Part shown: positions 11,465-22,253 of the stretch, one piece after another | Numbering within the stretch: the first letter of the stretch is position 1 | Layout: the number at the start of each line of letters is the position of its first letter | NCBI GenBank assembly: GCA_030220185.1 | Contig: JASPKZ010007536.1 | Span: 62,001-126,000, forward strand | Reading direction: 5' to 3' | Length of the DNA stretch: 64,000 bases | From: Diploptera punctata | Lineage: Eukaryota; Arthropoda; Insecta; Blattodea; Blaberidae | Program-made: the position numbers and the translations under genes | Notes under the pieces: model-generated | Database searches by the model: none | Seen by the model: the letters and a program-made list of their open reading frames with translations, nothing else | Told to the model about the DNA's origin: nothing

Positions 11465-11544
11465 CCATTATTACTAGATGTAGTGGGAACTCGGTCTCCA
11501 CCAACACCGAGTAGCTACTATCACAAGTAAGCAAATTAAAGAGA

Positions 11545-12290
11545 CTATTTAACTCATGCCCCAAATGGAAGTCAATGACCAATCACGTTTCAATGATTTC
11601 TGTTTTACAACCAATTACAGTCGTGTTTCACCAAATATTTATCAATATTAAATTTACCACATTAAAGAAAGCTCCTCCTTTTTAATATTCTGAACAGGTC
11701 TGACCACTATTTCGCAGTGGCTGATTCCATAAGAAATACGATTACCAGATTGTATATATAGTGTATGGATGTCAACACCTAGCGCTTGCAGGAGTTAATA
11801 TAAAAACATTTGTAGCAATTGATTATACCTCAAAAAAAAGACACCACTCTTTGCACTTTCTTAAATGTATTATTTCCCAGGTAATAATCCAGAAAAATAT
11901 AATTGTCATATTTGCATCATACGACATCAGAAATGAATTATTATACAAGTTTGATGTGTTTCAATTTTTCTCCACTAGAGAGCATTCTTACAATATTGCG
12001 TTCCTTTGGGAATAAATAGTTTGATCTGGTTGCAGTGATAAACAAAAGAAGCAGATGAAGCGTACCAATAGTTTCTCATTTGTTTTCAAACATCGCCGTC
12101 TACATTAAATATATAAATATTTTAAAATAAATATACTTAAATAATGATTTGTGAGTAAACAGCTTAATTTTATTCGTTAAATAGTCCTAACAAATGCCAC
12201 TCTTGATTTCCAAATTCTCTAGATAAATTCACTCCTCACTTCGTGAGTCGTGAATTTATCGATAATTTGGAAATCACTCCTGGCACTAAA
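11545..12290 (-). repeat. R740 repeat, subfamily 1, with terminal hairpin
   Basis: Inverted copy of 48340-49082. It ends at 12195-12290 in the near-palindrome TGCCACTCTTGATTTCC..GGAAATCACTCCTGGCA with arms of about 40 bp. Next to this is TTAATTTTATTCGTTAAATA, and the far end has GACTATTTAACTCATGCCCC, so GACTATTTAAC recurs inverted at the two ends. An 85-codon frame at 11761-12015 is conserved in position with 48866-48609, though replacement changes and a frame difference at the end argue against coding. No transposase. Confidence 0.65.
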
Positions 12291-12379
12291 TATGAATATT
12301 TTTACTTTATAGCAGTGACGCTTTATCGATGTTAAAATTAAATTTTTGACATTGAGCAATCATCATCTTCATCATCACT

Positions 12380-13060
12380 CCAGGGATTACGCAATTGCCC
12401 GTTCCGACTTCATAATGCATCAGCCCAACGTCTTCTAGGTATTCCAACATCACGTCTTCCTCTTGCTTGATAATTTCTTGCTAACAATGGATATCTCGCC
12501 TTACTCATTCCATCCATGTGATCAATCCATTTCTGTCTGTAATTCGTGACTTTATCCAATAAAGGCAGTTCTTTCAATTCTTCTCTTATATCCTCATTTC
12601 TTATTCTATCAAGTCTTGTAGATCCTTTTATTTGTTTTAGGAACCTCATCTCCGCCGTCTGTATTCTCTCCTTCTGTTTTTTCACTGTAGCCCAAGTTTC
12701 ACATCCATACAATATTGTGGGAACCGCCATAACATTATACATTTTTATCTTGGTTTCTTTTCTAATTTTATTTTTGAATGTTCTCTGTATTGTTCCACAC
12801 ATCGTCTGAAATTTATTTATTTTGGAGTCAATATCTCTTTCCACATTGTAGCCAACATCACAGCCCAAATATTTGAAACTAGACACCTGTTCTATACTTT
12901 GATTTTCTAAAATAATTTTGGATCTCACTGGATCTCTTCCACTAAAAGCCATGGTCTTCGTTTTCCTTACAGAAATCTTTAAATCGTATAATTTACATAT
13001 TTCATTTAATGCATGCATAGATTTCTGTAAGTCGTCTTCATTTTTCTGCAAGCTTAATAA
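12380..13060 (-). pseudogene. LINE-B RT thumb and C-terminus, 213 open residues
   Basis: The best LINE-B copy here. It starts just past the (missing) YADD motif with NEDDLQKSMHALNEICKLY, then KISVRKTKTMAFSGRD, VSSFKYLGCDVGYNVERDID, FQTMCGTIQRTFKNKIRK, TILYGCETWATVKKQKER, STRLDRIRNEDIREEL, WIDHMDGMSKARYPLLARNY and RRRWADAL. The order (post-palm, thumb, basic C-terminus) is that of non-LTR RT proteins. It is 5'-truncated and abuts SINE-G. Related pieces: 7540, 9690, 21400, 33995 and 61040. Confidence 0.85.
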
Positions 13061-13062
13061 TA

Positions 13063-13145
13063 TGGCATGATAAGAAAAATAAATGCTCGGACGGGACTTG
13101 AACCCGGACCTCTGAATATATCCCAGTGCGCTACCGATGACGCTA

Positions 13146-13147
<2 letters not shown>
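13063..13147 (-). mobile_element. SINE-G / tRNA-like unit, second copy
   Basis: The same unit as 11317-11436: on the minus strand GGTAGCGTCATCGGTAGCGC, CACTGGGATATATTCAG and GGTCCGGGTTCAAGTCCCG, then TTTATTTTTCTTATCATGCC. A 3-bp loss in the anticodon loop rules out a functional tRNA. It is followed by a (TA)n tract, as in the first copy. Confidence 0.55.

Positions 13148-13182
<35 letters not shown>
13147..13182. repeat. (TA)n microsatellite
   Basis: Pure TA alternation between SINE-G and the Helitron-like element. Confidence 0.85.
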
Positions 13183-13184
<2 letters not shown>

Positions 13185-13799
13185 TAAAAATTATGTGAGT
13201 CTGTCTGCTTGTCAGTCCTTTTGAACTGAAAAACTACTTGACCAATGGAGTTTTATTCCAACATTTAGAGTTTTTTTTACAATTGACATAAATAACATAT
13301 TACCTTACATACTATAGGACAGGCCCCAAGGAAAGGGGCATCGGTGCACTAAGAAAGTAGTTTTTTGGAAGCTTAAATGGCTTACGCTGCCTGAACTAGA
13401 ACAGTACACTAAACTGATGTAAACAGAATTGATTGTCAAAAAAAAACCTACAAAAAAGACCGCGACAGCATATGTCAACTTTTACGGATAACTCACAATA
13501 ACAATTTTTGTCTTTCAGCTCATTGATGTCAAGAATATGGGGATGTGTAGATTTCCAGACAAGCGTAGCAGCACAAGGCGGGTATTCTTTTACGGATAAC
13601 TCATAGTAACCATTTTTGTCTTTCAGCTGATTCATGCCAAGAAGATCGGGATATGTAGATGCCCTGGTATTCAGCATGGGATATTTAAAAATAATTATGG
13701 TATAAATTTATAATTATTTTTTCTTTTTACTTATTCAACTAAACATACAAACAGATTTCATTTATTTAAGCTTAGCAGTGCTCGCCGGGTATTAACTAG
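13183..13799 (+). mobile_element. Helitron-like non-autonomous element, diverged 5' end
   Basis: It ends in CGCCGGGTATTAACTAG|T, matching the 3' terminus of the family (CTAG followed by host T). Internal family motifs are TTAAATGGCTTACGCTGCCT, CCGCGACAGCATATGTCAAC, ACGGATAACTCACAATAAC and CATGCCAAGAAGATCGGGAT. The 5' part (GTCTGTCTGCTTGTCAG) differs from the usual TCTAATATATAAA head. It shares GGGGCATCGGTGCACTAAG with the copy at 27485-28188 in reverse. Confidence 0.55.
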
Positions 13800-14099
13800 T
13801 TTTATACACAATGTAAAATGTTCAGTTATTTTACAAAGTCCGAGATTAAAATTTCTGCTTAATGAATGTTAACAAAGGAATATTTCCTCGCGCATTTTCC
13901 CCACAGCAATGCTTTACTCTACATAATTGTACAACAAGCTACCATTATTCAATAAGGAAACAATAGGAAGCACTGTTTGTATCGCCCGGTGAGAGATGTA
14001 TCTTGCTGTGATGTGAACTTTTGAAGTTTTGCCGAATACTGAGTATAGAGTTAATCTGTATTGCCACGTCGGAGCAAACATTTGGGACACAGTATTCAT

Positions 14100-14240
14100 T
14101 ACATTGTGCAAAATTAGGTCTCATTTTACTGAGCGAGTTGACTCAATCTATAGCGTTTCAAACACATATTTCGGATATCCTGGGTTCAAACCCCGATACG
14201 GAGTAACCTGAGATTTATTTTTTTCCCTCAACTATCAAGG
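14100..14240 (+). repeat. tRNA-like SINE head, unassigned
   Basis: A B-box-like GGGTTCAAACCCCGATACGG sits about 45 bp after CTGAGCGAGTTGACTC (weak A-box), followed by a T-rich body. No second copy in the window. Confidence 0.35.
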
Positions 14241-16630
14241 CTAAAGTTGTGTTGGAATTTCATTAGCAGAACTCATTTCATCACATTCACCACTTCTTAG
14301 AATTATGATCAGAGAGCTGAAACTGTTCCACAATGTCGAAGGTTTACTTGTATTGGTATAGACTATATGAGAATGCCTACGAGGGGGTGGGATGGGGTGT
14401 ATCACGTAACTGGATAGCTACCGGGTTATGAAGAGAGCTCTCTCATGTAGAAAGGCAGACGCAGTAAACGTTTCATTTTGTAAAGAAGTGGAGTTATTGT
14501 AGAACAAGTCTGTAGTTGATATTACGCGTACCTGATCTTTCGTGTAGTGAAATGCCACCCAAAACGAAAACAAATGTGCATGCGATAGGGCAAACTTTGC
14601 CTTAAAACATTTCATTAGCTTGTAAGTAGGGCTGAAGAAAAGTATCGGTATCAGGGTAGTAACTAATTTCTATATACATTGTTTGCAAAATGCGTGTCTT
14701 TGTCGAGCGTCTCCACTGCCTGCACGGAGCGGAGAGTGTGTATGTTCGACTCTCCTCAGTAATAGACCTGTTTACGTGACGTGTGGTTGTATCAGAATGC
14801 CGAAACAAAAATTGTGCAGAGATGAGTCCATTCTTTATACAAAGCGGACTGTACTATTTTCTGTCAACCTAAGAAAGACACTTCAGGAAAATAAATGGGC
14901 GGGTACATGATTGCTGCAGTTACTGCGATTCGTTCATGACCAAAGCACAGTTCAGCGGAAGCGAAAAAATAATCATCTACTCGATTAAAATAATTACGTG
15001 TTTAAAGCTATTTATGTTAACTATAGTTAATCAGAATACAGTATACATCTACATATTCTTGGAAGGTCGGAGACTAACTAAAAATTCGCATTTCTTCGAA
15101 ACTGAACGATTCTTGAAAGGAAGTTGAATTTCAGTTACAAATATGGCGGCTATCTAAGTTTATATTAACTTGGTGATAAAATGTGTGATCAAAATTATTA
15201 GAAGCACAATGGGAAATTGTAAAAGAGTGGTGAAAAACGACGGTAAATGTATTTTATAAGTTTATGGAGCATAATCCTGGCACAGTAGTGAACGATATAA
15301 TTATTAATTTATCGGCTTGTAACAAACAGCTGACAGAGTTCGCCTGCACTCTTACACGTGCTGCGCGGAGTAATACATTCGGAAGTTAAATGTCAAAGTG
15401 CGCTTCTTACGTTGGGCAGAGAATAGAAGTCCGTCCCGAGTAGCGCGTGTCAACGTGCAGTTTGTAAACATAGCGGTCTAAATACAATGAAGCGTAGCCT
15501 AAAACCCATACTTTTTTTGAGCCCAACTTGTAAGCAATGCATAACGTGAGTATATTTTATTGTATTATGCTCCTTATATTGGATAGGTATGCAGACATGT
15601 GATACACCACATTCTGTCTCATTCCGATCGCAGCAGTACAGTCAATACCAGTAGGTCTACAGTCCAGAGACGAAGTGTACTGAAAACAGTAGTTATTTCA
15701 TACTCAGCATATTATATCAAGGAGGATTGTACTATAACTTACCTTAATTTAGACGCTGAGCGGGCGTATTAGTTCAGAGTCTGACGGACACACTTCAAAA
15801 TTTTAATCATCACCCTTACCTCACAGTGAACTACGAAACATTAAAATATAAAGTAATTAAACTGATTAAGAAGAGCAAATTTAATTACCGTAAAACACAA
15901 AATATAAAACATAAAACTGAATACGCCTGAAATAAACTACAGATGTGAGTGGCATCATGGGCTGTTCCTATATTCTTAGGTAGTAAGCCATCGTATCGTT
16001 TGTAATTCCCCGTGCACCCCTTCGTCCCTTGCTATCATTCTTCTCATCTGTGGACTATACATGTAAGTCATCGACATTGTGGAACAAATTTCGCTCTGTA
16101 ATCGTCAGAAATAAATTAAATAAAAATAATAGGAAAATAATATACGCTATATGACTCTAGATATTAAATACCTGTATAAATAAACAAAAAAGTATATATT
16201 GTTCTTAAAACTTATAATTAAACTTTATATTGTTTTGTGGTTAATAAAATTAATATAATTAAACTGGAACGAAGTTTCGTTTGTTGTTAAACTCTAAGGC
16301 TGCAGAAGCTTAAATGGCATTGGTAGTATATGGTTAACCTACCATGAGTTTAATTATAATATTCCCGGGTGAAAACCACAGACTGTACCGTGTCCCCAGG
16401 ACTACACACACAACCTTCCAGCTATCTCTCTTCCTCATTCTGTTATGATATTATATTCCGTATCTGAAACAAAAGAGCTTTATCGTTTTTTTATTTTTAA
16501 TTTAATGCGGGTCATGTACTCAAAGTGTCGGGCTATATTTTGGACATATTGGGTTCGACAGCGGAAAATCCCCAGACTTTCCTGCGATCCACTGTATCTG
16601 TTATTGGTCCAGGTGCAATAGTGGTCAGAG
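14241..16630. other. No recognisable feature
   Basis: About 2.4 kb with only short motif-less frames. A weak tRNA-like stretch near 16300-16380 (ATTCCCGGGTGAAAACC) is not strong enough to call. It is the largest unassigned block in the left third. Confidence 0.45.
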
Positions 16631-17346
16631 TTTTAAGAATTATAAAACGATACCTGATATCTCAGTCGTCCTCAATGATTTGCAGTGTGTTTTAGAGGAG
16701 ACCCTTTCGATAACGTGTCATCTTCTGCTTTCATTTTGGTACTGATTGTTGTTGGTAATTATTTTGTACGGAGGGTTTATATTGCTGGGCGCGTTTTCAT
16801 TCAGCAGGTGTTTATTTGTGGTTTCTTGGATGGTTTCTAATTCTTGAAGAATTTTGATTTTCGATGTATCGTTTTCTCTACATAAGATCGATAATACATT
16901 ATCTATTGTGTTGAATTGATGTCCTGTTTCTACTATGTGTTTTCAAAACTGGATTTAACCTATTTTTTTAGGAAATCTCTGAAATGTTAATTAAATCCTG
17001 AGAAATGATGGTAAATCCAGTTTCTCAAAACACATAGTAGAAGCAGGATATCAATTCAACACAATAGACAATGTATTATCGATCCTACATAGAGAAAATT
17101 ATACATCGAAAATCAACGTTCTCGAAGAATTAGAAATCATCAAGGAAACCACAAATAAACACCTGCTGAATGAAAACGCACCCAGCAATATAAACCCTCT
17201 GTACAAAATAATTACCAACAACAGTCAGTACCAGAATGAAAGCAGAAGATGATACTTATGTTATCGAAAGGCCTCCTATAAAACGGCACTGCAAATTATT
17301 GAGGACGACTGAGATATCAGGTACTGTTTTATAATTCTTAAAACTT
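16631..17346. repeat. Inverted pair of Penelope-like 3' coding fragments
   Basis: Arms 16631-16957 (minus) and 17012-17346 (plus) are inverted copies around a ~55-bp spacer. The plus arm reads TKSSFSKHIVEAGYQFNTID, NVLSILHRENYTSKINVLEE and LEIIKETTNKHLLNENAPSN. This is the C-terminal pattern (S.FSKH...H....I......LH......K...LEE.EI) of GIY-YIG-containing Penelope-like proteins. Downstream of each coding end lies a hammerhead-like motif: 17243-17274 plus (GATACTTATGTTATC-GAAAGGCC) and about 16701-16728 minus. A module TTGAGGACGACTGAGATATC follows. Inverted PLE copies are a known outcome of PLE retrotransposition. Confidence 0.7.
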
Positions 17347-17369
17347 TGACACAGTGATCTCATCGGAGT

Positions 17370-17480
17370 TTCGTAATCTTAAACATAGCGGTTAGTACAT
17401 TTTCCCCCAATTCCGGATTCAAATCTGGTCGGGGTCGATGGATTTTTAGGGCGCAAAAATGGGTTCCTTTGGCCATTTGA
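17370..17480 (+). repeat. tRNA-like SINE head, unassigned
   Basis: A B-box-like GGATTCAAATCTGGTCGGGG follows AAACATAGCGGTTAGTAC by about 35 bp. Single copy here; low support. Confidence 0.35.
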
Positions 17481-18043
17481 TGTCCAGTTTTGATTTGTTG
17501 TAAATGTTAAAGAGCATAGTTAAATAAAATATTATATTTGGTGCACTGTTAACTGGCGGTTGAAGATCGTTGTCTTATAGTGTAAGGGCTACCTCTCACT
17601 CTTCATTCCAACCCGTAGTACCGACGTGAAAGAAAACGCTGTCTCTGTTGTTTGTAACAATGTTGAGAGAGTTCATGTCGTGTGCTACACACTATAATTT
17701 TACAATCAGTTATAAGTTCAGCTCAACTTACAATCTCTTCTAAGAAGGGAAATGTCGACCATTGCATGCCAAACCGACCTTCAAATTTCTTTCAGAGAAA
17801 CGTTGTGATATACCATGGCCGTTTAAAAAAAACCTGCCGTTTTTAACTGCAAGGCACTAAACTCTAGCGCCAAATCTCTCATTTAAACTATAGGGAAGAA
17901 ATAAAACTCACTACATGTAGTCTGCACCGCTTCCCGCCTCACTTCACTCCGTTCTTACTCAAGCAGGGACTCCATTTCCTCCGTAAAATGGTTTCCCATT
18001 ACTGGGTTCTGGCTTCGATTTCTGTGCCTTGCACTTAAAAACA
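17481..18043. other. No recognisable feature
   Basis: No supported gene or repeat. Confidence 0.45.
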
Positions 18044-18047
18044 CACA

Positions 18048-18116
<69 letters not shown>
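18044..18116. repeat. (CA)n(CT)n(AT)n compound microsatellite
   Basis: Short CA run, about 17 CT units, then about 15 AT units. It abuts the MITE. Confidence 0.9.
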
Positions 18117-18119
<3 letters not shown>

Positions 18120-18236
18120 GGCTTCCAATATAAAACCGGACACGCCTCACGGGGTTTCACCCGTCAGGCTGCGCTCTCTCCTCGTCCGCATTTCACTCTG
18201 CCAGCCGCAGAGTGTCCGGTTTTATACTGGAAACCC

Positions 18237-18238
<2 letters not shown>
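18117..18238. mobile_element. 122-bp MITE with mariner-type TIRs and TA flanks
   Basis: TIRs CAGGGCTTCCAATATAAAAC.. and, inverted, TAGGGTTTCCAGTATAAAAC.. are about 27 bp each, continuing to CCGGACAC. TA lies on both sides (18115-18116 and 18239-18240) inside an AT tract. The CAGGGYTTCC start resembles the ends of the mariner-like elements at 43147 and 34795. No coding capacity. Confidence 0.65.

Positions 18239-18302
<64 letters not shown>
18239..18302. repeat. (TA)n(GA)n microsatellite
   Basis: TA then GA alternation between the MITE and the palindrome. Confidence 0.9.
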
Positions 18303-18306
<4 letters not shown>

Positions 18307-18337
18307 CGTTCTGATGTACCAAGTCCGTGTCCAAAAT

Positions 18338-18389
<52 letters not shown>

Positions 18390-18420
18390 ATTTTGGACAC
18401 GGACTTGGTACATCAGAACG

Positions 18421-18424
<4 letters not shown>
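18303..18424. repeat. Perfect palindrome, copy 1
   Basis: Arms GAAGCGTTCTGATGTACCAA + GTCCGTGTCCAAAATAC are repeated inverted around (CA)n(TA)n(TG)n. This is one of two such units; see 18559-18670. It may be a foldback element end or an assembly product. Confidence 0.8.
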
Positions 18425-18497
<73 letters not shown>

Positions 18498-18502
18498 CTC
18501 TC

Positions 18503-18558
<56 letters not shown>
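18425..18558. repeat. (CT)n(TA)n(CT)n(TA)n(GA)n block
   Basis: Compound dinucleotide tracts that are themselves inverted-symmetric between the two palindromes. Confidence 0.9.
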
Positions 18559-18562
<4 letters not shown>

Positions 18563-18670
18563 CGTTCTGATGTACCAAGTCCGTGTCCAAAATACACACA
18601 CACACACATATATATATATATGTGTGTGTGTGTGTATTTTGGACACGGCCTTGGTACATCAGAATGCTTC
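18559..18670. repeat. Palindrome, copy 2
   Basis: The same arms as copy 1 with two differences on the right arm (GGCCTTGG for GGACTTGG, and AATGCTTC for AACGCTTC). It is therefore not a simple recent duplicate of one arm. Confidence 0.8.
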
Positions 18671-18753
18671 TCGAGAGAAAAGTCAAGGAAGGTTTAGACA
18701 TTGGAATGGTTGACAGTTCACTCGTAAGAACAAATTCTCATTTGAAGTGCCTC

Positions 18754-19109
18754 GCAGACAGGTGAATGGAGAAGACTACATAACAATGAACTACATTGTA
18801 TTTATAGGAAGCCAGATATAATGAGAACAGTTAAGTCTCGTAGACAGCGATGGGCAGGGCATGTGGCACGAATGGGGAATGAAAGACGTGCTTGGAAGCT
18901 TCTTGTAGGAAAACCAGAAAAAAAGAACGCTCAGTTGGTACACCAACAATGAGGTGGGAGAATAACATTAACTATGATTTGAGGGAAGTAGATTATACAG
19001 GGGATGATTGGAAAACATTGACTCAGGATAGGGATGTATGGAGAGCTTATGTCCGCGCGGCCATGAACCTATGTGTTCGATACTGCTGTGAGTTAGTTAA
19101 TAAGTTACT
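18754..19109 (+). mobile_element. LINE-A 3' end, 5'-truncated, with 9-bp target duplication
   Basis: Encodes the LINE-A C-terminus in two frames: QTGEWRRLHNNELHCIYRKP, GHVARMGNERRAWKLL, then MRWENNINYDLREVDYTGDD and VRAAMNLCVRY. The tail is GAGTTAGTTAATAAGTT. AAGTGCCTC occurs at 18745-18753 and 19110-19118, consistent with a 9-bp target duplication. A frameshift lies near 18915 (AAAAAAAG run). The RT domain is absent. Confidence 0.85.
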
Positions 19110-19118
19110 AAGTGCCTC

Positions 19119-20069
19119 TTTAGTAACAATAGATGCATCGATATTTTAAAGTCAGTATTAGTATCAGTATCTCTTCTTTCCCCTACAATATGACGTCACG
19201 GACCCTCTAGTTAGAGTAAGGGAGCTATAAGTACTTAACCTCTTATAATTTGTTCAGCGTAGTATATAAATTGATACTTACTATATAACACGGTAGACCG
19301 TGACATATTTGGAATTAGTTAATTTATTTATAAACATTCGTTAAAGAACTTTCAGATTTTTTTCAATTTTTAAAACAAGCGGACATGTTGCAGTTTTTTT
19401 TCTTATTTAGCGAATCTGAGTGCAACTTTCTTGTAGTTGAAGTGTCTTATTTTTCTAAGAAATATTTTGTTGATGACATAAAATTTGATTACGTAATCCC
19501 CATGTATTATTTAATCTCTGCTTGCCAACTCGCTCGGTTTCTTCTCCTTCGACTTACTATTTTCTCTTTTTATTCTTCAACTACTTCTATTATTGTCACC
19601 CTTAAAGTAATTAAAATTACCTTATATTTATTTCAGTCTTAAATTATTTTTATACAATATTGATTTGCATTTAAAAATTAACTAATTACCTTTAGAACTT
19701 GTTTGACACAATTGAATGATTCCCGTTCATTCCTCTTGGGATTTTTCTTAAACCAGACTGTATTTGTTATGCTTATTTTCCTACAAATGTCAATGAGACA
19801 TTTGATTAGTGCGGTGCTTCGAGAAGACGTCTAGTACGAAACTAATTTTGTTTGTTTGAATTTCTTTAACTCAAATATAATAACTTAGAAAAATCCAAAC
19901 AACGAAGGCTTCAAGTATACACAACCCTACAATCTGATTCCAAGGAAGGGAAACAATTCAAGAAAATTACTTACTACACTGGAACACAAAGGATTTTTTT
20001 TTAATATTTAACAAATTCAGTACCGTATTACATTGGAACCGATTAACTATTTTAGTATGGGTAATCTTA
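19119..20069. other. No recognisable feature
   Basis: AT-rich. An 85-codon frame at 19385-19642 is low complexity and has no domain. The last ~200 bp may belong to the PLE fragment that follows. Confidence 0.4.
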
Positions 20070-20513
20070 TTACAACTAATAAAAAGGTTAATTTCCCAGA
20101 GAGTAAAAATCTGGAATTTACCAAATTAGTTGAAATGACTGCAAGAAAGTATATATAGAGGAAACCCAAAAGAAGTTAGAGACTATACAAAAGAACACTT
20201 TAGAAATATTAAAAATGGCGAAATTGAAAAATCGGTAATTGCAGCTCATAGTTTGTTGAAGATCACATAACTGGATGAGAAACTAAACATTTAATACATT
20301 TAGAGAAGCATTTGGCATTAACAGTTTGGAAAATATATAGTCTACATTCAGAAGAACAAATATAGGTCCATGAATTTGAAATTCCCAACGAGAAAAAATT
20401 AATCTCCAAGTTCATAAAATGAGCGCCAGATGGCAGTGCGGATGATGGTGGTAACGGTAAAATTTCAACAGTCTGAGTTTTGACTGATGATGGAGGCGAA
20501 GGCCTTTAAAGCC
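20070..20513 (+). pseudogene. Penelope-like GIY-YIG endonuclease fragment with downstream RNA motif
   Basis: Reading through stops: GNPKEVRDYTKEHFRNIKNG and EIEKSVIAAHSLLKIT, then residues equivalent to LNIL..EKHLALNSLENI and FPTRKN. This matches the R.RYKEH.R.IK.......S..A.H.....H pattern of PLE endonucleases. The tyrosines of the GIY/YIG motif are degraded (VEMTARKYI..). Stops lie near 20264 and 20290. About 60 bp past the coding end is CTGATGATGGAGGCGAAGGC (20484-20503), the same motif as at the other PLE-related loci. The family call rests on pattern recognition. Confidence 0.6.
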
Positions 20514-21100
20514 AGTATTGTGAAAACGCGGTACTTTGAAGTGAGATGAAAAATATTTAACCAACCCAATTTATAAATTGTAAATTATATCATAGTGTTT
20601 CTTCCCACTGTCATTTTGCTAAGCTACGTACGATATATTGAATTGCACAAAAACGTTTCACAGAAAATTAAAGGCACCTTCCGTTATTCCTAAAGAGCCT
20701 ACGTCGAAAAATCTTGTGATTCAAATATATAAAGAGAACCCAACCATCTCAACACACCAATATTCAGAAACAAAGGGACAGTTTTCACCTATGGTTCACA
20801 GTATTATAACAGTCGGTGATGAAAATACCGGTAGTTGAGCACTGTGTTATGATATATATTTTTTTGTGTGTTTATTTACTCGTAGATTTGCACGAACTCA
20901 CTGAAAAATTAATTATTAAGAACGTCAAAGAATTGAGAGATATTCAAAATAATAATGTATATTTCACTAAACTGGCCAAAGTCAACAGCAAAATTACAAG
21001 TGCTTCATTTTAACTGTGAAATTAGATATAAAATTAAAATTATAATATAACATTACAAAATTATCTAATGTGTCCATCTCCTCAATTTTGTGAAGTATTG
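20514..21100. other. No recognisable feature
   Basis: A 66-codon frame (20638) and a 65-codon frame (20816) overlap and show no domain. I cannot assign them. Confidence 0.4.
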
Positions 21101-21104
21101 ATTC

Positions 21105-21330
21105 TCTGAAGGCCTTTCGGACCTAGTCCCATCATCAGCGGAAGGAGCAGGAGATAAGTCTTTATCTGATGACCCTGAATGCAACACAATAATATTAATA
21201 CTTTAACAATATTGCATTTAGGTTCAGCAGATAAAGGCTCATTCTGCAGATGATTAGAACTAATCCCGAAAGGCCTAAGGGAATAGTCCACGACGTTGAG
21301 AAAACGGACCTATTAGGTGATAATTTTATA
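21105..21330. repeat. Inverted pair of hammerhead-like PLE motifs
   Basis: Minus strand 21137-21111: CTGATGAT-GGGACTAGGTCC-GAAAGGCC. Plus strand 21246-21275: GCAGATGATTAG-AA-CTAATCCCGAAAGGCC. Each is followed on its own strand by a GTTGAGGA/GACGTTGAGAA-like module and by ACCT-ATT-AGGT (21312-21322) on the plus side. The two stems differ in sequence yet both pair. Confidence 0.55.
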
Positions 21331-21399
21331 ATTGTATATTATAAAATATGTGAAACATACAACTTGAAAAGATCTACTCTAAAAACAAACGTTTTTAGC

Positions 21400-21960
21400 T
21401 TGTCGAGGGTATGAGCCACTAAATGGAAAAATCCAATTAGAGAATAAAATAATAGAACAGGTAAGCAATTTTAATTACCTGGGATACAGTGTGTCATATA
21501 GAAAAAGTGAAGACATTGAAAACAAAATAAGTCAACTTAATTATATGTGTGGCACCATAAACCGAAGTCTCAATGGAACTAGAGAGGAGATACCTTTAAA
21601 ATGTTATAAAAGAATGGTGGATCGGAACACTGGGTCTTAACCAAAAACCAGGAACGAAGAATAGAAACGTCAGAAATGAGGTTTCTGATGAGTGTGGCTG
21701 GCTAATCAATAGCAGATCGAAAACGAAATGAAGTTATACGAAGTGAACTGCGTATGTCCAAACTATTAGATAGAATTGCACAGTACAGAGATGAATGGAT
21801 GGACCACATCAATAGAATAGATAACAATAGAATTCCGAAACATATTCTTCATTACAAACCACTAGGACGAAGAAATGTTGGAAGACCCAGTAGTAAAAGA
21901 TAGATAGACCAATTCTAGCATGAGATCGGAACAGACCTTCAAGACTAATCCTTGTTGCTG
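21400..21960 (+). pseudogene. LINE-B RT C-terminal fragment
   Basis: Plus strand, several frames: EQVSNFNYLGYSVSYRKSED, YMCGTINRSLNGTREE, LRMSKLLDRIAQYRDEWMDH and GRRNVGRPSSK. The order matches 12380-13060. Multiple frameshifts and stops; no palm. Confidence 0.75.
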
Positions 21961-22253
21961 ATGATGAATTTTAATCTTATGACTAATACGTCAATGGAAT
22001 TTAATCATGAATTGTATTAATGGTGAAATTAGATGCTCGCCTGTAATGCGCATTATTCTTCTTGCTTCTTCCCATTCAATATGATAGCAAGCAAGGCGTA
22101 TTTTCTGGTTTATAAATTTTTCACCAGAATGCATTATATTGAAATTTCTTTGTGAGGATTTTAATTGCTGAAGCTATGTTTAAAGCTCAATTCTTGCAAT
22201 ACATGAAAACATTTTAAAACTTTTTATGCATACCCTTGTAGGAGCTTTATTAA

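Noticed and set aside
18222..18713. Several overlapping frames of 60-128 codons rich in YI, RE, SL or TH
   Set aside because: They are translations of TA, GA, CT and CA dinucleotide tracts in the palindrome block.
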